Origin: Actinotalea caeni
GTDB taxonomy: Bacteria; Actinomycetota; Actinomycetes; Actinomycetales; Beutenbergiaceae
Assembly: GCF_009733795.1 (NCBI RefSeq)
Contig: NZ_WNXX01000005.1
Coordinates: forward strand, 1-64,000
Length of the DNA stretch: 64,000 nucleotides
Reading direction: 5' to 3'
Shown: positions 25,360-32,655 of the stretch, in pieces
How the letters are laid out: the number at the start of each line of letters is the position of its first letter
Position numbering within the stretch: the stretch's first letter is position 1
Made by a program: the position numbers and the translations under genes
Notes under the pieces: model-generated
Told to the model about the DNA's origin: nothing
What the model saw: only the letters and a program-made list of their open reading frames with translations
The model's database searches: none

Positions 25360-26946
25360 TCAGAGCACCTCCTCGAGCTTGCGGGTCTGTCGGAAGCCGA
25401 GCCAGGACACCAGGCCGACGATCAGGAAGATGACGATCGACATCGCGGCGGCCAGCCCGTACTGCTTCGTGCCCGCCACCACGGCCACCTTGTAGACGAC
25501 CGAGATGAGGATGTCGGTCTCCCCCAGCGCCAACGGGTGGCCGGGGATGTTCGGCCCGCCCTCGGTCACGAAGTAGATGAGGTTGAAGTTGTTGAAGTTG
25601 AAGGCGAACGAGGCGATCAGCAGCGGCGCCACCGAGATCATGAGGAGCGGCAGCGTGATCGAGCGGAACTGCCGGAAGGCGCTGGCGCCGTCGAGCCGGG
25701 CCGCCTCGTAGACGTCGCCCGGCACGGCCTGCAGCGCGCCGGTGGCGATGAGGAACATGTACGGGAACCCCAGCCACAGGTTGACCGCGATGATCGAGAA
25801 CCGCGCCAGCCACTCCTCGGTCAGCCACGGGATGTCGGCGCCGCCGAGGATCGTGGAGTTGATGAAGCCGTACGGGTTGTTGAGCATGCCGCGCCACACC
25901 AGCGCTGCCAGGAAGCCCGGGAACGCGTAGGGCAGGATCAGCAGCGACCGGATCACCTTGCGGCCGCGCACCCCCGGGTGGTTGAACGTCATCGCGAGGA
26001 ACAGCCCGAGGAAGAACGTCGTCGCGACCGACAGGAACGCGAACGCGAACGTCCACGCACCGGCCTGCAGCAGCGCGCTGCTGATGCGGCTGTCGGTCAG
26101 CATCCGCTGGAAGTTCTCGAACCCGACCGTCACCGGCCAGCCGGGCGTGAGCCGGGAGCCGTCCGGAGCGGCGAAGAAGCCGCGGTCGTTCGGCGTGTAG
26201 ACGACCTCGGTGGTGAGGTCGGTGAAGGTGTCGGTCGCCTCGTCGTAGCTGTAGCGCGGCGACGACTGGAAGCCGACCGAGCCGGTCTGGGTCCGCACCC
26301 AGCCGTCGGCGGGGTCGTCCGAGAACGGCACCCGCAGCGCCGTCACCTCGCTCTGCACCTCGAGGATCTGGCCGAGGTTCAGCACCGTCCAGCCGGGCAC
26401 CTCTTCGGGCGCACCGTTGCCGCCGACGGTCGCGCCGCCGACCGGCTCGAGCGGCTCCTCGGCCGTCCCTGCCTGGACGACGCCGTCGACGACGACGGCG
26501 AACCCCAGGTCGCCGGCCTCGTCACGGACGACGGCGAGCGGCAGGTCGGCCGCGCCCTCCACGCGCACGTCGCCCGTGCGCAGGATCTGCTCGATCGCCT
26601 GGTCCTTGCGGATCGTGTTCTCGGAGCCGTAGTTGGTGAACGCGATGTAGGCCGTGTAGCCCATCGTGAACACCTGGTAGACCAGCAGGAAGACGATGCC
26701 GGGCAGCAGGTACTTCGCGGGCACCATGCGCCGGCTGACGTAGACCCAGTTGACGACGACCAGCAGCACGGCGGTGAAGCCGAGGATCGCCCACTCCTGG
26801 ACCATGAGGGCCGAGTACGCGGCGTACAGCAGGCCGGCGTTCAGCAGCGCCATCACGGCGAGCTTGACGACCCACCAGCGGTTCAGCTCGCGGGCGTGGG
26901 AGGTGGTGGCCCGTGGCGGGGTCTCCGACGGGGCGACGGTGCTCAT
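25360..26946 (-). CDS. malF: Maltose/maltodextrin ABC transporter permease MalF
   Basis: A 528-residue permease. The first three segments (about 28-115) are followed by a large extracytoplasmic loop (about 125-280) corresponding to the MalF P2 domain that docks the binding protein, then the permease core with the EAA loop YEAARLDGASAFRQFRSIT (about 425-445). The large loop separates MalF proper from generic sugar permeases and supports a maltose/maltodextrin assignment. It is separated from malE by a 135-bp gap holding a strong hairpin. Confidence 0.93.
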   Translation of the reverse strand: MSTVAPSETPPRATTSHARELNRWWVVKLAVMALLNAGLLYAAYSALMVQEWAILGFTAVLLVVVNWVYVSRRMVPAKYLLPGIVFLLVYQVFTMGYTAYIAFTNYGSENTIRKDQAIEQILRTGDVRVEGAADLPLAVVRDEAGDLGFAVVVDGVVQAGTAEEPLEPVGGATVGGNGAPEEVPGWTVLNLGQILEVQSEVTALRVPFSDDPADGWVRTQTGSVGFQSSPRYSYDEATDTFTDLTTEVVYTPNDRGFFAAPDGSRLTPGWPVTVGFENFQRMLTDSRISSALLQAGAWTFAFAFLSVATTFFLGLFLAMTFNHPGVRGRKVIRSLLILPYAFPGFLAALVWRGMLNNPYGFINSTILGGADIPWLTEEWLARFSIIAVNLWLGFPYMFLIATGALQAVPGDVYEAARLDGASAFRQFRSITLPLLMISVAPLLIASFAFNFNNFNLIYFVTEGGPNIPGHPLALGETDILISVVYKVAVVAGTKQYGLAAAMSIVIFLIVGLVSWLGFRQTRKLEEVL

Positions 26947-27010
26947 CGAGTCTCCTGGGTCAGGCGCGACGTCGCGCGAGACGGGCGGCCGGCTCCGCCC
27001 GGTGCAGGTG

Positions 27011-27054
27011 GACCGTGCCCCCGAGGCGCGGTGCGGCGTCCCGGGGGCACGGTC
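27011..27054. terminator. Intra-operon hairpin between malE and malF
   Basis: A perfect 13-bp stem (GACCGTGCCCCCG and complement) with an 18-nt loop, 27 bp after the malE stop. Binding protein is needed in excess over permease, so this is probably a partial terminator or stabiliser. Confidence 0.72.
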
Positions 27055-27081
27055 GGAGCATGCAGGGCATGCCCGAGGGCG

Positions 27082-28338
27082 TCAGCCGATCGCGCCCTGG
27101 ATGTTGTCGACCATGGTCTGCCAGGCGGCCTCCGGGTCGCTGGCGTCACCGGAGATGATGTCGGCCTGGGTGGTGCCCCAGAAGTCCCACACGGCGCCCA
27201 TCTGCCGCAGGGAAGGCATCGGGACGCCGACCTCGCCGGCGGCGGCGAAGCCCTCGACGATCGGGTCGTCGGCCGCGATCGCGTCGGCGGCCTCGGTCAG
27301 CGCCGGGATGCGGCCACCGGACTCGTAGAGCGCGGTGTGCACCTCGAGGGTGGAGACGTAGTCGAGCAGGAAGGTGTTCGCCAGCAGCGCGTTCTCCGAC
27401 TGCGCGTTCACGAAGAAGCCCTGCACGCCCACGAACGGGGCGGCGGTCTCACCACCGGCCGACGGCACCGGCAGCACCGAGACCTCGAGCCCGGCGTCGG
27501 TGAACGCCGAGATGTTCCACGGGCCCGTCACGATGAACGGGGCCTCGCCGTTGGCGAACTTCTCCTTGGCGATGTCCGCGGTGATCGCGGTGTCGAGGAT
27601 GCCCGAACCGTTCGAGCCGTTCTCGGCGAGCCAGTTCGCGAAGGCCGCACCGGCCTCGCCGCCGAGCGCGAGCTCGGGCAGGTAGGAGCCGGACTCGTCG
27701 GTCGCGAAGACCGGCGCCCCGAAGGAGGTCTGGAACGGGTACATGTGGTACGCGTCGCCCGCGTCGCCCTGCTGGAGCAGGAAGACGTGCTCGCCGCCGG
27801 CGGCCTCGCCGGCCTCGACCATCTCGTCCCATGTGGTGGGGCTGGCGTCGGTCATGCCGTCGTTGCGGACGAGCGCGATGTTCTCGATGCCGTACGGGAC
27901 GCCGTAGTTGGCGCCCTCGTAGCTGAAGGCGTTGACGGCGACCTCGGCGAAGCCGTCCGCGGTGGCGCCCAGGTCGATCGGCGCGACGACGCCGCTCGAG
28001 ACGAGCTCACCGGTCCAGTCGTGCGCGCCGACGATGATGTCCGGGCCCTCACCCGTGGGGGCCTGCGCCAGGAACTCGGGACGGATGTCGTCGAAGTTCT
28101 TCTGGACGATCTCGATCGTGATGCCGTTGTCGGCCTCGAACTGGGCGGCGACGTCGGCGAGCGGGCCTGCCCGCAGCTCGTCGGCCCAGATGGTCAGCGT
28201 GCCGCCGGCGGCGGGGGCGCTGGTCTCCTCGCCGGTGGCGTCGTCGGTCGTGGGGTCCTCCCCGCCGCCGCCACCGGAGCATGCGGCGAGAGCCAGGGTC
28301 AGGCCCGAAGCCGCAGCGATCATGATGCCTCGACGCAT
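27082..28338 (-). CDS. malE: Maltose/maltodextrin-binding lipoprotein MalE
   Basis: Extracellular solute-binding protein anchored as a lipoprotein: signal peptide with lipobox LALAAC (Cys20), a Gly/Thr-rich linker, then a two-lobe family 1 sugar-binding fold (TLTIWADELRAGPLADVAAQ at about 47-66, INPUT-like ATDGFAEVAVNAFSYEGANY, and GPWNISAF). The mature length of about 398 residues fits the MalE group. A good ribosome-binding site (CAGGAG) precedes the ATG at 28338. First gene of malE-malF-malG, divergent from the LacI regulator. Confidence 0.94.
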   Translation of the reverse strand: MRRGIMIAAASGLTLALAACSGGGGGEDPTTDDATGEETSAPAAGGTLTIWADELRAGPLADVAAQFEADNGITIEIVQKNFDDIRPEFLAQAPTGEGPDIIVGAHDWTGELVSSGVVAPIDLGATADGFAEVAVNAFSYEGANYGVPYGIENIALVRNDGMTDASPTTWDEMVEAGEAAGGEHVFLLQQGDAGDAYHMYPFQTSFGAPVFATDESGSYLPELALGGEAGAAFANWLAENGSNGSGILDTAITADIAKEKFANGEAPFIVTGPWNISAFTDAGLEVSVLPVPSAGGETAAPFVGVQGFFVNAQSENALLANTFLLDYVSTLEVHTALYESGGRIPALTEAADAIAADDPIVEGFAAAGEVGVPMPSLRQMGAVWDFWGTTQADIISGDASDPEAAWQTMVDNIQGAIG

Positions 28339-28403
28339 CTGTCACTCCTGTTGTTCGTGAGCTCGGCCGCGAACGCGTCCTTGGCGTGCGGCCCTTGGCG
28401 GGA

Positions 28404-28440
28404 ACCGTACGCCGGAGTCTTTCGGGATGCAAGATCTTGC
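28404..28440 (-). promoter_or_regulatory. malE promoter with MalR/LacI operator
   Basis: The perfect 12-bp palindrome GCAAGATCTTGC (28429-28440) has the GCAAG/CTTGC half sites of actinobacterial MalR-type operators. It overlaps the predicted malE -35 (TTGCAT, 28432-28427), which is 17 bp from a -10 TACGGT (28409-28404). It is also 41 bp upstream of the divergent LacI gene, so both genes are probably repressed together. Confidence 0.65.
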
Positions 28441-28481
28441 TGTAACTTTCAGAACGCCGTTGCAGGACGAGGAGGTCGGGT

Positions 28482-29513
28482 GTGAGCACCCCCAGCACGA
28501 GCAGCCGGACACGGTTGACGGACCTGGCCGAGCTGGCGAACGTCAGCACGGCCACCGTCTCGCGCGTCCTCAACGGCAAGCCCGGCGTCGCCGCCGAGAC
28601 CCGCCAGGCGGTGCTGCAGGCGCTCGACCTGCTCGGCTACGAGCGCCCCGAGCGGTTGCGAGGCCGCTCCAAGGGCCTGGTGGGCCTGGTCGTGCCCGAG
28701 CTCACCAACCCCGTGTTCCCGCTGTTCGCGCAGCGGATCGCGTCGAACCTGGCGACAGCCGGCTACACGCCGCTGCTGTGCACGCAGGTGCCGGGCGGCA
28801 CCACCGAGGACGAGTTCACCGAGATGCTCCGCAACCACGGCGTCGAGGGGATCGTGTACGTCTCCGGTCTCCACGCCGACCGGCAGGCCGGCCACGAGCG
28901 CTACCAGCGGCTGCGCGCGGACAACCTCCCGATCGTGCTCGTCAACGGCTACCTCGACGACCTCGACGCCTCCTTCATCTCCGCCGACGACGGCGAGGCG
29001 ATGCGTCTCGCGGTGCGCCACCTGACCTCGCTCGGGCACCGCCGCATCGGTCTCGCGGTCGGCCCGCACCGCTTCACCCCGGTCGTGCGCAAGATCGAGG
29101 GGTTCGCGCAGGCGCTGCGCGCCGCGCTCGACGTCGACGACCCCGAGGAGTGGGTCGCGACGTCGCTGTTCACGCTCGAGGGCGGCCAGGCGGCCGCCTC
29201 GGACCTGCTCGACCGCGGCTGCACCGGCATCGTCTGCGCCTCGGACGTGATGGCGCTCGGCGCGGTGCGCGCCGCCCGCAGCCGCGGCCTCCACGTCCCC
29301 GACGACGTGTCGGTCATCGGCTACGACGACTCGCCCCTCATCGCGTTCACCGATCCCCCGCTCACGACGATCCGGCAGCGCGTCGAGGAGATGTCGGCCG
29401 CCGTCGTCCACGCCCTGCTCACCGAGATCGACGGCGCCACGGCGCCGCGCACCGAGCTCGTCTACGCCCCCGAGCTCATCGTGCGCGGGTCCACCGCCCC
29501 CGCCCCCTCCTGA
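28482..29513 (+). CDS. malR: LacI-family repressor of the maltodextrin locus
   Basis: A 343-residue regulator: N-terminal LacI helix-turn-helix (about 10-60; RLTDLAELANVSTATVSRVLNG) with hinge, then a periplasmic-binding-protein-like effector domain (about 66-335). Divergent from malE with a matching operator between them, so a maltodextrin-responsive repressor is the natural reading. GTG at 28482 with a GAGGAGG ribosome-binding site 7 nt upstream. Its stop is followed immediately by the left 28-bp repeat array. Confidence 0.88.
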   Translation: MSTPSTSSRTRLTDLAELANVSTATVSRVLNGKPGVAAETRQAVLQALDLLGYERPERLRGRSKGLVGLVVPELTNPVFPLFAQRIASNLATAGYTPLLCTQVPGGTTEDEFTEMLRNHGVEGIVYVSGLHADRQAGHERYQRLRADNLPIVLVNGYLDDLDASFISADDGEAMRLAVRHLTSLGHRRIGLAVGPHRFTPVVRKIEGFAQALRAALDVDDPEEWVATSLFTLEGGQAAASDLLDRGCTGIVCASDVMALGAVRAARSRGLHVPDDVSVIGYDDSPLIAFTDPPLTTIRQRVEEMSAAVVHALLTEIDGATAPRTELVYAPELIVRGSTAPAPS

Positions 29514-29597
29514 TTTCACCGCACTTTGCAACACACCCCGGTTTCACCGCGCTTTGCAACTGGCCCCGGTTTCACCGCACTTTGCAACAAGGTCGGG
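29514..29597 (+). repeat. Left 28-bp tandem repeat array (3 units)
   Basis: Three units with exactly 28-bp period starting at 29514, 29542 and 29570. Each has the 19-bp core TTTCACCGCACTTTGCAAC (one A/G change in unit 2) followed by a 9-bp variable part, CCCCGG-ended in units 1 and 2. The array starts directly after the stop codon of the LacI gene. The inverted counterpart lies at 30694-30806 beyond the DUF559 gene. The rest of the gap to 29724 has two TCCACAG motifs (29639-29670) and no gene. Confidence 0.9.
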
Positions 29598-29724
29598 TCG
29601 CCCGTGCTGCGTAGCGCGCGATGCGGTCGCGCGCCTATCCACAGGTAGCCCGCGCTGCACCGCCGTCCACAGCAGGGGTCGGACGCCTGAGAACCTCACG
29701 GCGGGGTGGCGTAGTCATCCTTCG

Positions 29725-30648
29725 ATGAGCGACGCCGTCCTTCACCACCTCGGCCGTGAGACCTCAGGAGTCTTCACGCCCGCCATGGCCGCTGCCGCCG
29801 GAATCCCTCGCGTCGGCCTGACGAGGATGCGACGCGCCGGCCTCGTCTCCCGCGTCTGCGGACTCGGCCACGTCGCGGGCAGCGGACGTCCGACGATCGA
29901 GCAACGCGCAGTGGCCGCGTGCCTGACCTGGCCCGACGCCGTCGTGTGCGAGCGCACCGCCGCCATCCTCCACGGGCTGCTCGGGGCCGAGCATGACGAC
30001 GGGCTGACGCACGTCCTCGTCCCGAACGGTCGGCGACCCTTTCGTGGGCTCGCCACCCACTACTGGAGCGTCCGACCGACCGAGGTCGAGAGGCGCGGCG
30101 CGATCGCTCTGACGGATGGGCTGACAACGCTCGCCGACTGCCTCGGTCGCTTCGACGACGTCGACGCCTGGGGTCTGCTCGCCTGGCTCGCCACCCGAGA
30201 CCGGATCACGGCTGACGACGTCGAGGCCCAGATCGCCGAGCGATACCACCTGTACGGCGTCCCACGGCTGCGCTCGATGGCCGCCGCGCTGCGTCGAGGT
30301 GCCGTCAGCGCAGCAGAGGTGGAGCTGCACGAGTTCCTCGATCGGTGCGGCTTCACCGGCTGGGCGGGCAACCAGAAGATCTGGCACGCGGGCACGATCG
30401 TGGCGAACGCCGACGTGCTCTTCGCAGAGGAACGCCTCGTCCTGGAGTTCGACGGTCGGCTTGCGCACCCGCGCGAGCGAGGTCGCACGACGCCCCGCCA
30501 GCGGCGCGACGACCAGCGCGACCGCCTGCTGCGTGCCCTCGGTTATCGGGTGATTCGCATCAGGTGGGAGCAGCTCGTGTTCCGGCCTGACCTCTTGCGA
30601 CGCCTCATCGAGTACGCGCTCTCGGCCGCACGCGAAGCTGTCGGATAG
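29725..30648 (+). CDS. AbiEi-like N-terminal plus DUF559 (PD-(D/E)XK, Vsr-like) nuclease-fold protein
   Basis: A 307-residue protein. Residues 5-80 resemble the AbiEi antitoxin-type winged helix (SGVFTPAMAAAAGIPRVGLTRM), with a middle region DGLTTLADCLGRF common to these proteins. The C-terminal 110 residues match DUF559, related to Vsr/very-short-patch endonucleases: Glu198/Glu200, Asp230 in NADVLFAEERLVLEFDG, Glu241-x-Asp243, and the closing ALGYRVIRIRWEQLV. All PD-(D/E)XK acidic positions appear present. It is an orphan single gene in a 1.3-kb unit bounded by inverted 28-bp arrays. Function is unknown: DNA repair, defence, or element maintenance are all possible. Confidence 0.8.
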   Translation: MSDAVLHHLGRETSGVFTPAMAAAAGIPRVGLTRMRRAGLVSRVCGLGHVAGSGRPTIEQRAVAACLTWPDAVVCERTAAILHGLLGAEHDDGLTHVLVPNGRRPFRGLATHYWSVRPTEVERRGAIALTDGLTTLADCLGRFDDVDAWGLLAWLATRDRITADDVEAQIAERYHLYGVPRLRSMAAALRRGAVSAAEVELHEFLDRCGFTGWAGNQKIWHAGTIVANADVLFAEERLVLEFDGRLAHPRERGRTTPRQRRDDQRDRLLRALGYRVIRIRWEQLVFRPDLLRRLIEYALSAAREAVG

Positions 30649-30693
30649 CACCGGGCGGATGTCTCCCAGGCGTCAACACGACGGCGGACGTTT

Positions 30694-30806
30694 GTCTGAA
30701 AGTACGGTCACACACTTGGGATGTTCCAAAGTGCGGTGACACCGCGGAGTGTTCCAAAGTGCGGTGAAACCGGGGTGTGTTTCAAAGTGCGGTGAAAGTG
30801 GGGCGG
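30694..30806 (-). repeat. Right 28-bp tandem repeat array (3 units plus 1 degenerate), inverted relative to the left array
   Basis: Units start at 30723, 30751 and 30779 with a 28-bp period and core GTTCCAAAGTGCGGTGA (third unit GTTTC). This is the reverse complement of the left array core except at the fourth base. A degenerate unit precedes at 30694-30722. The array ends just before the 3' end of the leftward amylase gene, so both arrays abut the ends of convergent genes. Confidence 0.88.
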
Positions 30807-30823
30807 GGCGTGAGGGGCGGGCG

Positions 30824-32296
30824 TCAGGGGCGGGCGAGCGCGAGGGCGTGGATCGCGAGGGCGGAGACGGGGGCGACGGTGGCGGTGACCGTCCCGTCGT
30901 CGGCGACCTCGACCGTCTCCCCCGCGCACGCGCCGTCGACCATCGGGCCGGCGGCGACGTCGCAGTAGGTGCCCGGGGCGAGCGACGTCGACCAGGTGCC
31001 CTCGTACGGCTCCTCGGCCTTGTTGACCACGACGAAGCCGGCGTCGCCGCGGCCGAAGGCGATCTGGCGGGTGTCGTCCCACCAGTCGGTGACCGGCTCG
31101 CCGTGGGTGGCGTCGTGGAAGCCGACCATGCCCGCCACCGCCGGCCAGGCGTGCGTGCACACCCACTCCCCCTCGGACCGCCCGACGGCGGGACCCACCT
31201 CGGCCGGGCACGTCGCGTCGATCACGGCGCCGTCGGCGTCCTGGGGCGGGCCGGCGTCGCGGTCGGAGAAGGCGTAGCCGGAGTAGACGACCGGGGTGCC
31301 GTAGTCCGTCGCGAGCAGCAGCACGTTCGCGAGCGCGTACGTGGCGCCGTCCTCGGCGGTCAGCGTGCGTCCGTTGCGCTCGGTGTCGTGGTTGTCGACG
31401 AAGGTGACCGCGTGCTCGCCGTCGAGCATGGCGACCGTGCCGAGGTCGGCGAAGACCCGCAGCGACCCGCCCTGCAGCATCCCGACGAGGTTCTCGCCCC
31501 ATGCGAACTCGTAGACGAGGCCGGCGTCGACGTAGTGCTCGGGGGCGATCGGCTCGCCCGCGCCGCGGATGACCTCCTGCAGGATCGCGACGTCGTCGGG
31601 CAGGTCGGCGACGATCGCGGCGACGTCCTCGGGCGGCATGTGCTTGGCGGCGTCGATGCGCAGGCCGGTGACTCCCAGCGAGACGAGGTCGGCGAGGTAG
31701 GCCCTCAGCCGTTCCCGCACGCGCGGCTCCTCGGTGCGCAGGTCGGCCAGGTTGACCAGCTCGCACTCGCGCACCTGGAGGCTGTTGCGGTAGTCGGCGA
31801 TGTCGCCGTCGGGTGTGAGCCCGCAGCGGTGGAAGTCGTCCTCGGTCCAGATCCCGGGGTACTCGTAGTGGCGGTAGCTCGACCCCGCCCAGCCGGTGGC
31901 GACCTGCTCGTCGTCGCCGATCCCGGTCATGTGGTTGACGACGGCGTCGGCGTAGACGGCCACCCCCGCCTCCTCGCACCGCTGCACCATCGTGGCGAAC
32001 TGCTCGCGCGTGCCGAGCCGCGACTCGACGAGGTAGGAGACCGGCTGGTACGCCGTCCACCACTCCTCCCCCAGCACGTGCTCCTGCGGCGGCGACGTCA
32101 TCACCCAGCCGTACCCGGCCGGGCCAAGGGTGCGCTCGCACTCCTCGGCGATCGCGTCCCACGTCCACTGGAACATCTGCACGCCGACGACGTGCGGCCC
32201 GTCCTCGCGCTCCGGCGCGTCGCTCGTGCAGGACGCGACGCCCAGCAGCGCGGCGAGCGCGACGGCGGCCACGGCCACGCGACGTCGTGCAGGCAC
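30824..32296 (-). CDS. Secreted alpha-amylase lipoprotein (GH13)
   Basis: Extracellular endo-amylase that cuts starch to maltodextrins for the MalEFG importer. The 490-residue protein has a lipoprotein signal (lipobox GVASC, Cys23), then a GH13 barrel: DAVVNHM, nucleophile Asp in GLRIDAAKHM, acid/base Glu in AILQEVIRG and Asp in FVDNHDTER, plus a C-terminal beta domain. It resembles Streptomyces/animal-type amylases, with chloride-type Arg before the nucleophile. The GTG at 32296 (VPARRR) has GGAGG 5 nt upstream; a GTG 30 nt earlier is less likely. A DUF559 repeat cassette separates it from the regulator. Confidence 0.92.
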   Translation of the reverse strand: MPARRRVAVAAVALAALLGVASCTSDAPEREDGPHVVGVQMFQWTWDAIAEECERTLGPAGYGWVMTSPPQEHVLGEEWWTAYQPVSYLVESRLGTREQFATMVQRCEEAGVAVYADAVVNHMTGIGDDEQVATGWAGSSYRHYEYPGIWTEDDFHRCGLTPDGDIADYRNSLQVRECELVNLADLRTEEPRVRERLRAYLADLVSLGVTGLRIDAAKHMPPEDVAAIVADLPDDVAILQEVIRGAGEPIAPEHYVDAGLVYEFAWGENLVGMLQGGSLRVFADLGTVAMLDGEHAVTFVDNHDTERNGRTLTAEDGATYALANVLLLATDYGTPVVYSGYAFSDRDAGPPQDADGAVIDATCPAEVGPAVGRSEGEWVCTHAWPAVAGMVGFHDATHGEPVTDWWDDTRQIAFGRGDAGFVVVNKAEEPYEGTWSTSLAPGTYCDVAAGPMVDGACAGETVEVADDGTVTATVAPVSALAIHALALARP

Positions 32297-32352
32297 GGGC
32301 TCCTCCGTCCGGTCGGTGCCGCTCACCCTATACGCGCCCGGCCGGCCCCGCC

Positions 32353-32571
32353 TCAGTCCTCGAACACCTCGCGGCCCGGGTAGTGCGGCTTGATCTCGCG
32401 GTTGACGAAGGACCCGATCGAGGGCGCCGCCAGCAGCGCCCGGTGGACCGACGGCGGCACGAGCGAGTACCGGTAGACGTCGCCATGGGCGTACTCGATC
32501 TCGAGCTCGTTGGTGGCGGGGTCGTAGCCGACGGCGCTCACCGCCGACGACTGCACCGGTTCACGCCGCAC
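32353..32571 (-). CDS. KTSC-domain small protein
   Basis: A 72-residue protein that is almost entirely a KTSC domain (SSAVSAVGYDPATNELEIEY, then YRYSLVPPSVHRALLAAPS, and GSFVNREIKPHYP). KTSC domains are found alone or beside lysyl-tRNA synthetase-like proteins and are thought to bind RNA or nucleotides; no function is proven. The start is GTG at 32571, or GTG 15 nt downstream. It lies 56 bp upstream of the amylase and divergent from the GPH transporter. Confidence 0.75.
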   Translation of the reverse strand: MRREPVQSSAVSAVGYDPATNELEIEYAHGDVYRYSLVPPSVHRALLAAPSIGSFVNREIKPHYPGREVFED

Positions 32572-32655
32572 GGGTTCAGCGTGCGCCACCCGGGCGCCGA
32601 CGGGCAAGAGGTGGCAGGATCGCGCCGAGCCCGCGCCGGAGCAGGAGGTTCGTCC

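Noticed and set aside
29639-29670. Replication origin from TCCACA motifs
   Set aside because: Only two imperfect motifs, no AT-rich unwinding region and no replication genes.
29514-30806. CRISPR-like arrays
   Set aside because: Units are 28 bp in total with only 9 bp between cores, no spacer-length variable segments, too few copies and no cas genes; the two blocks are in opposite orientation.
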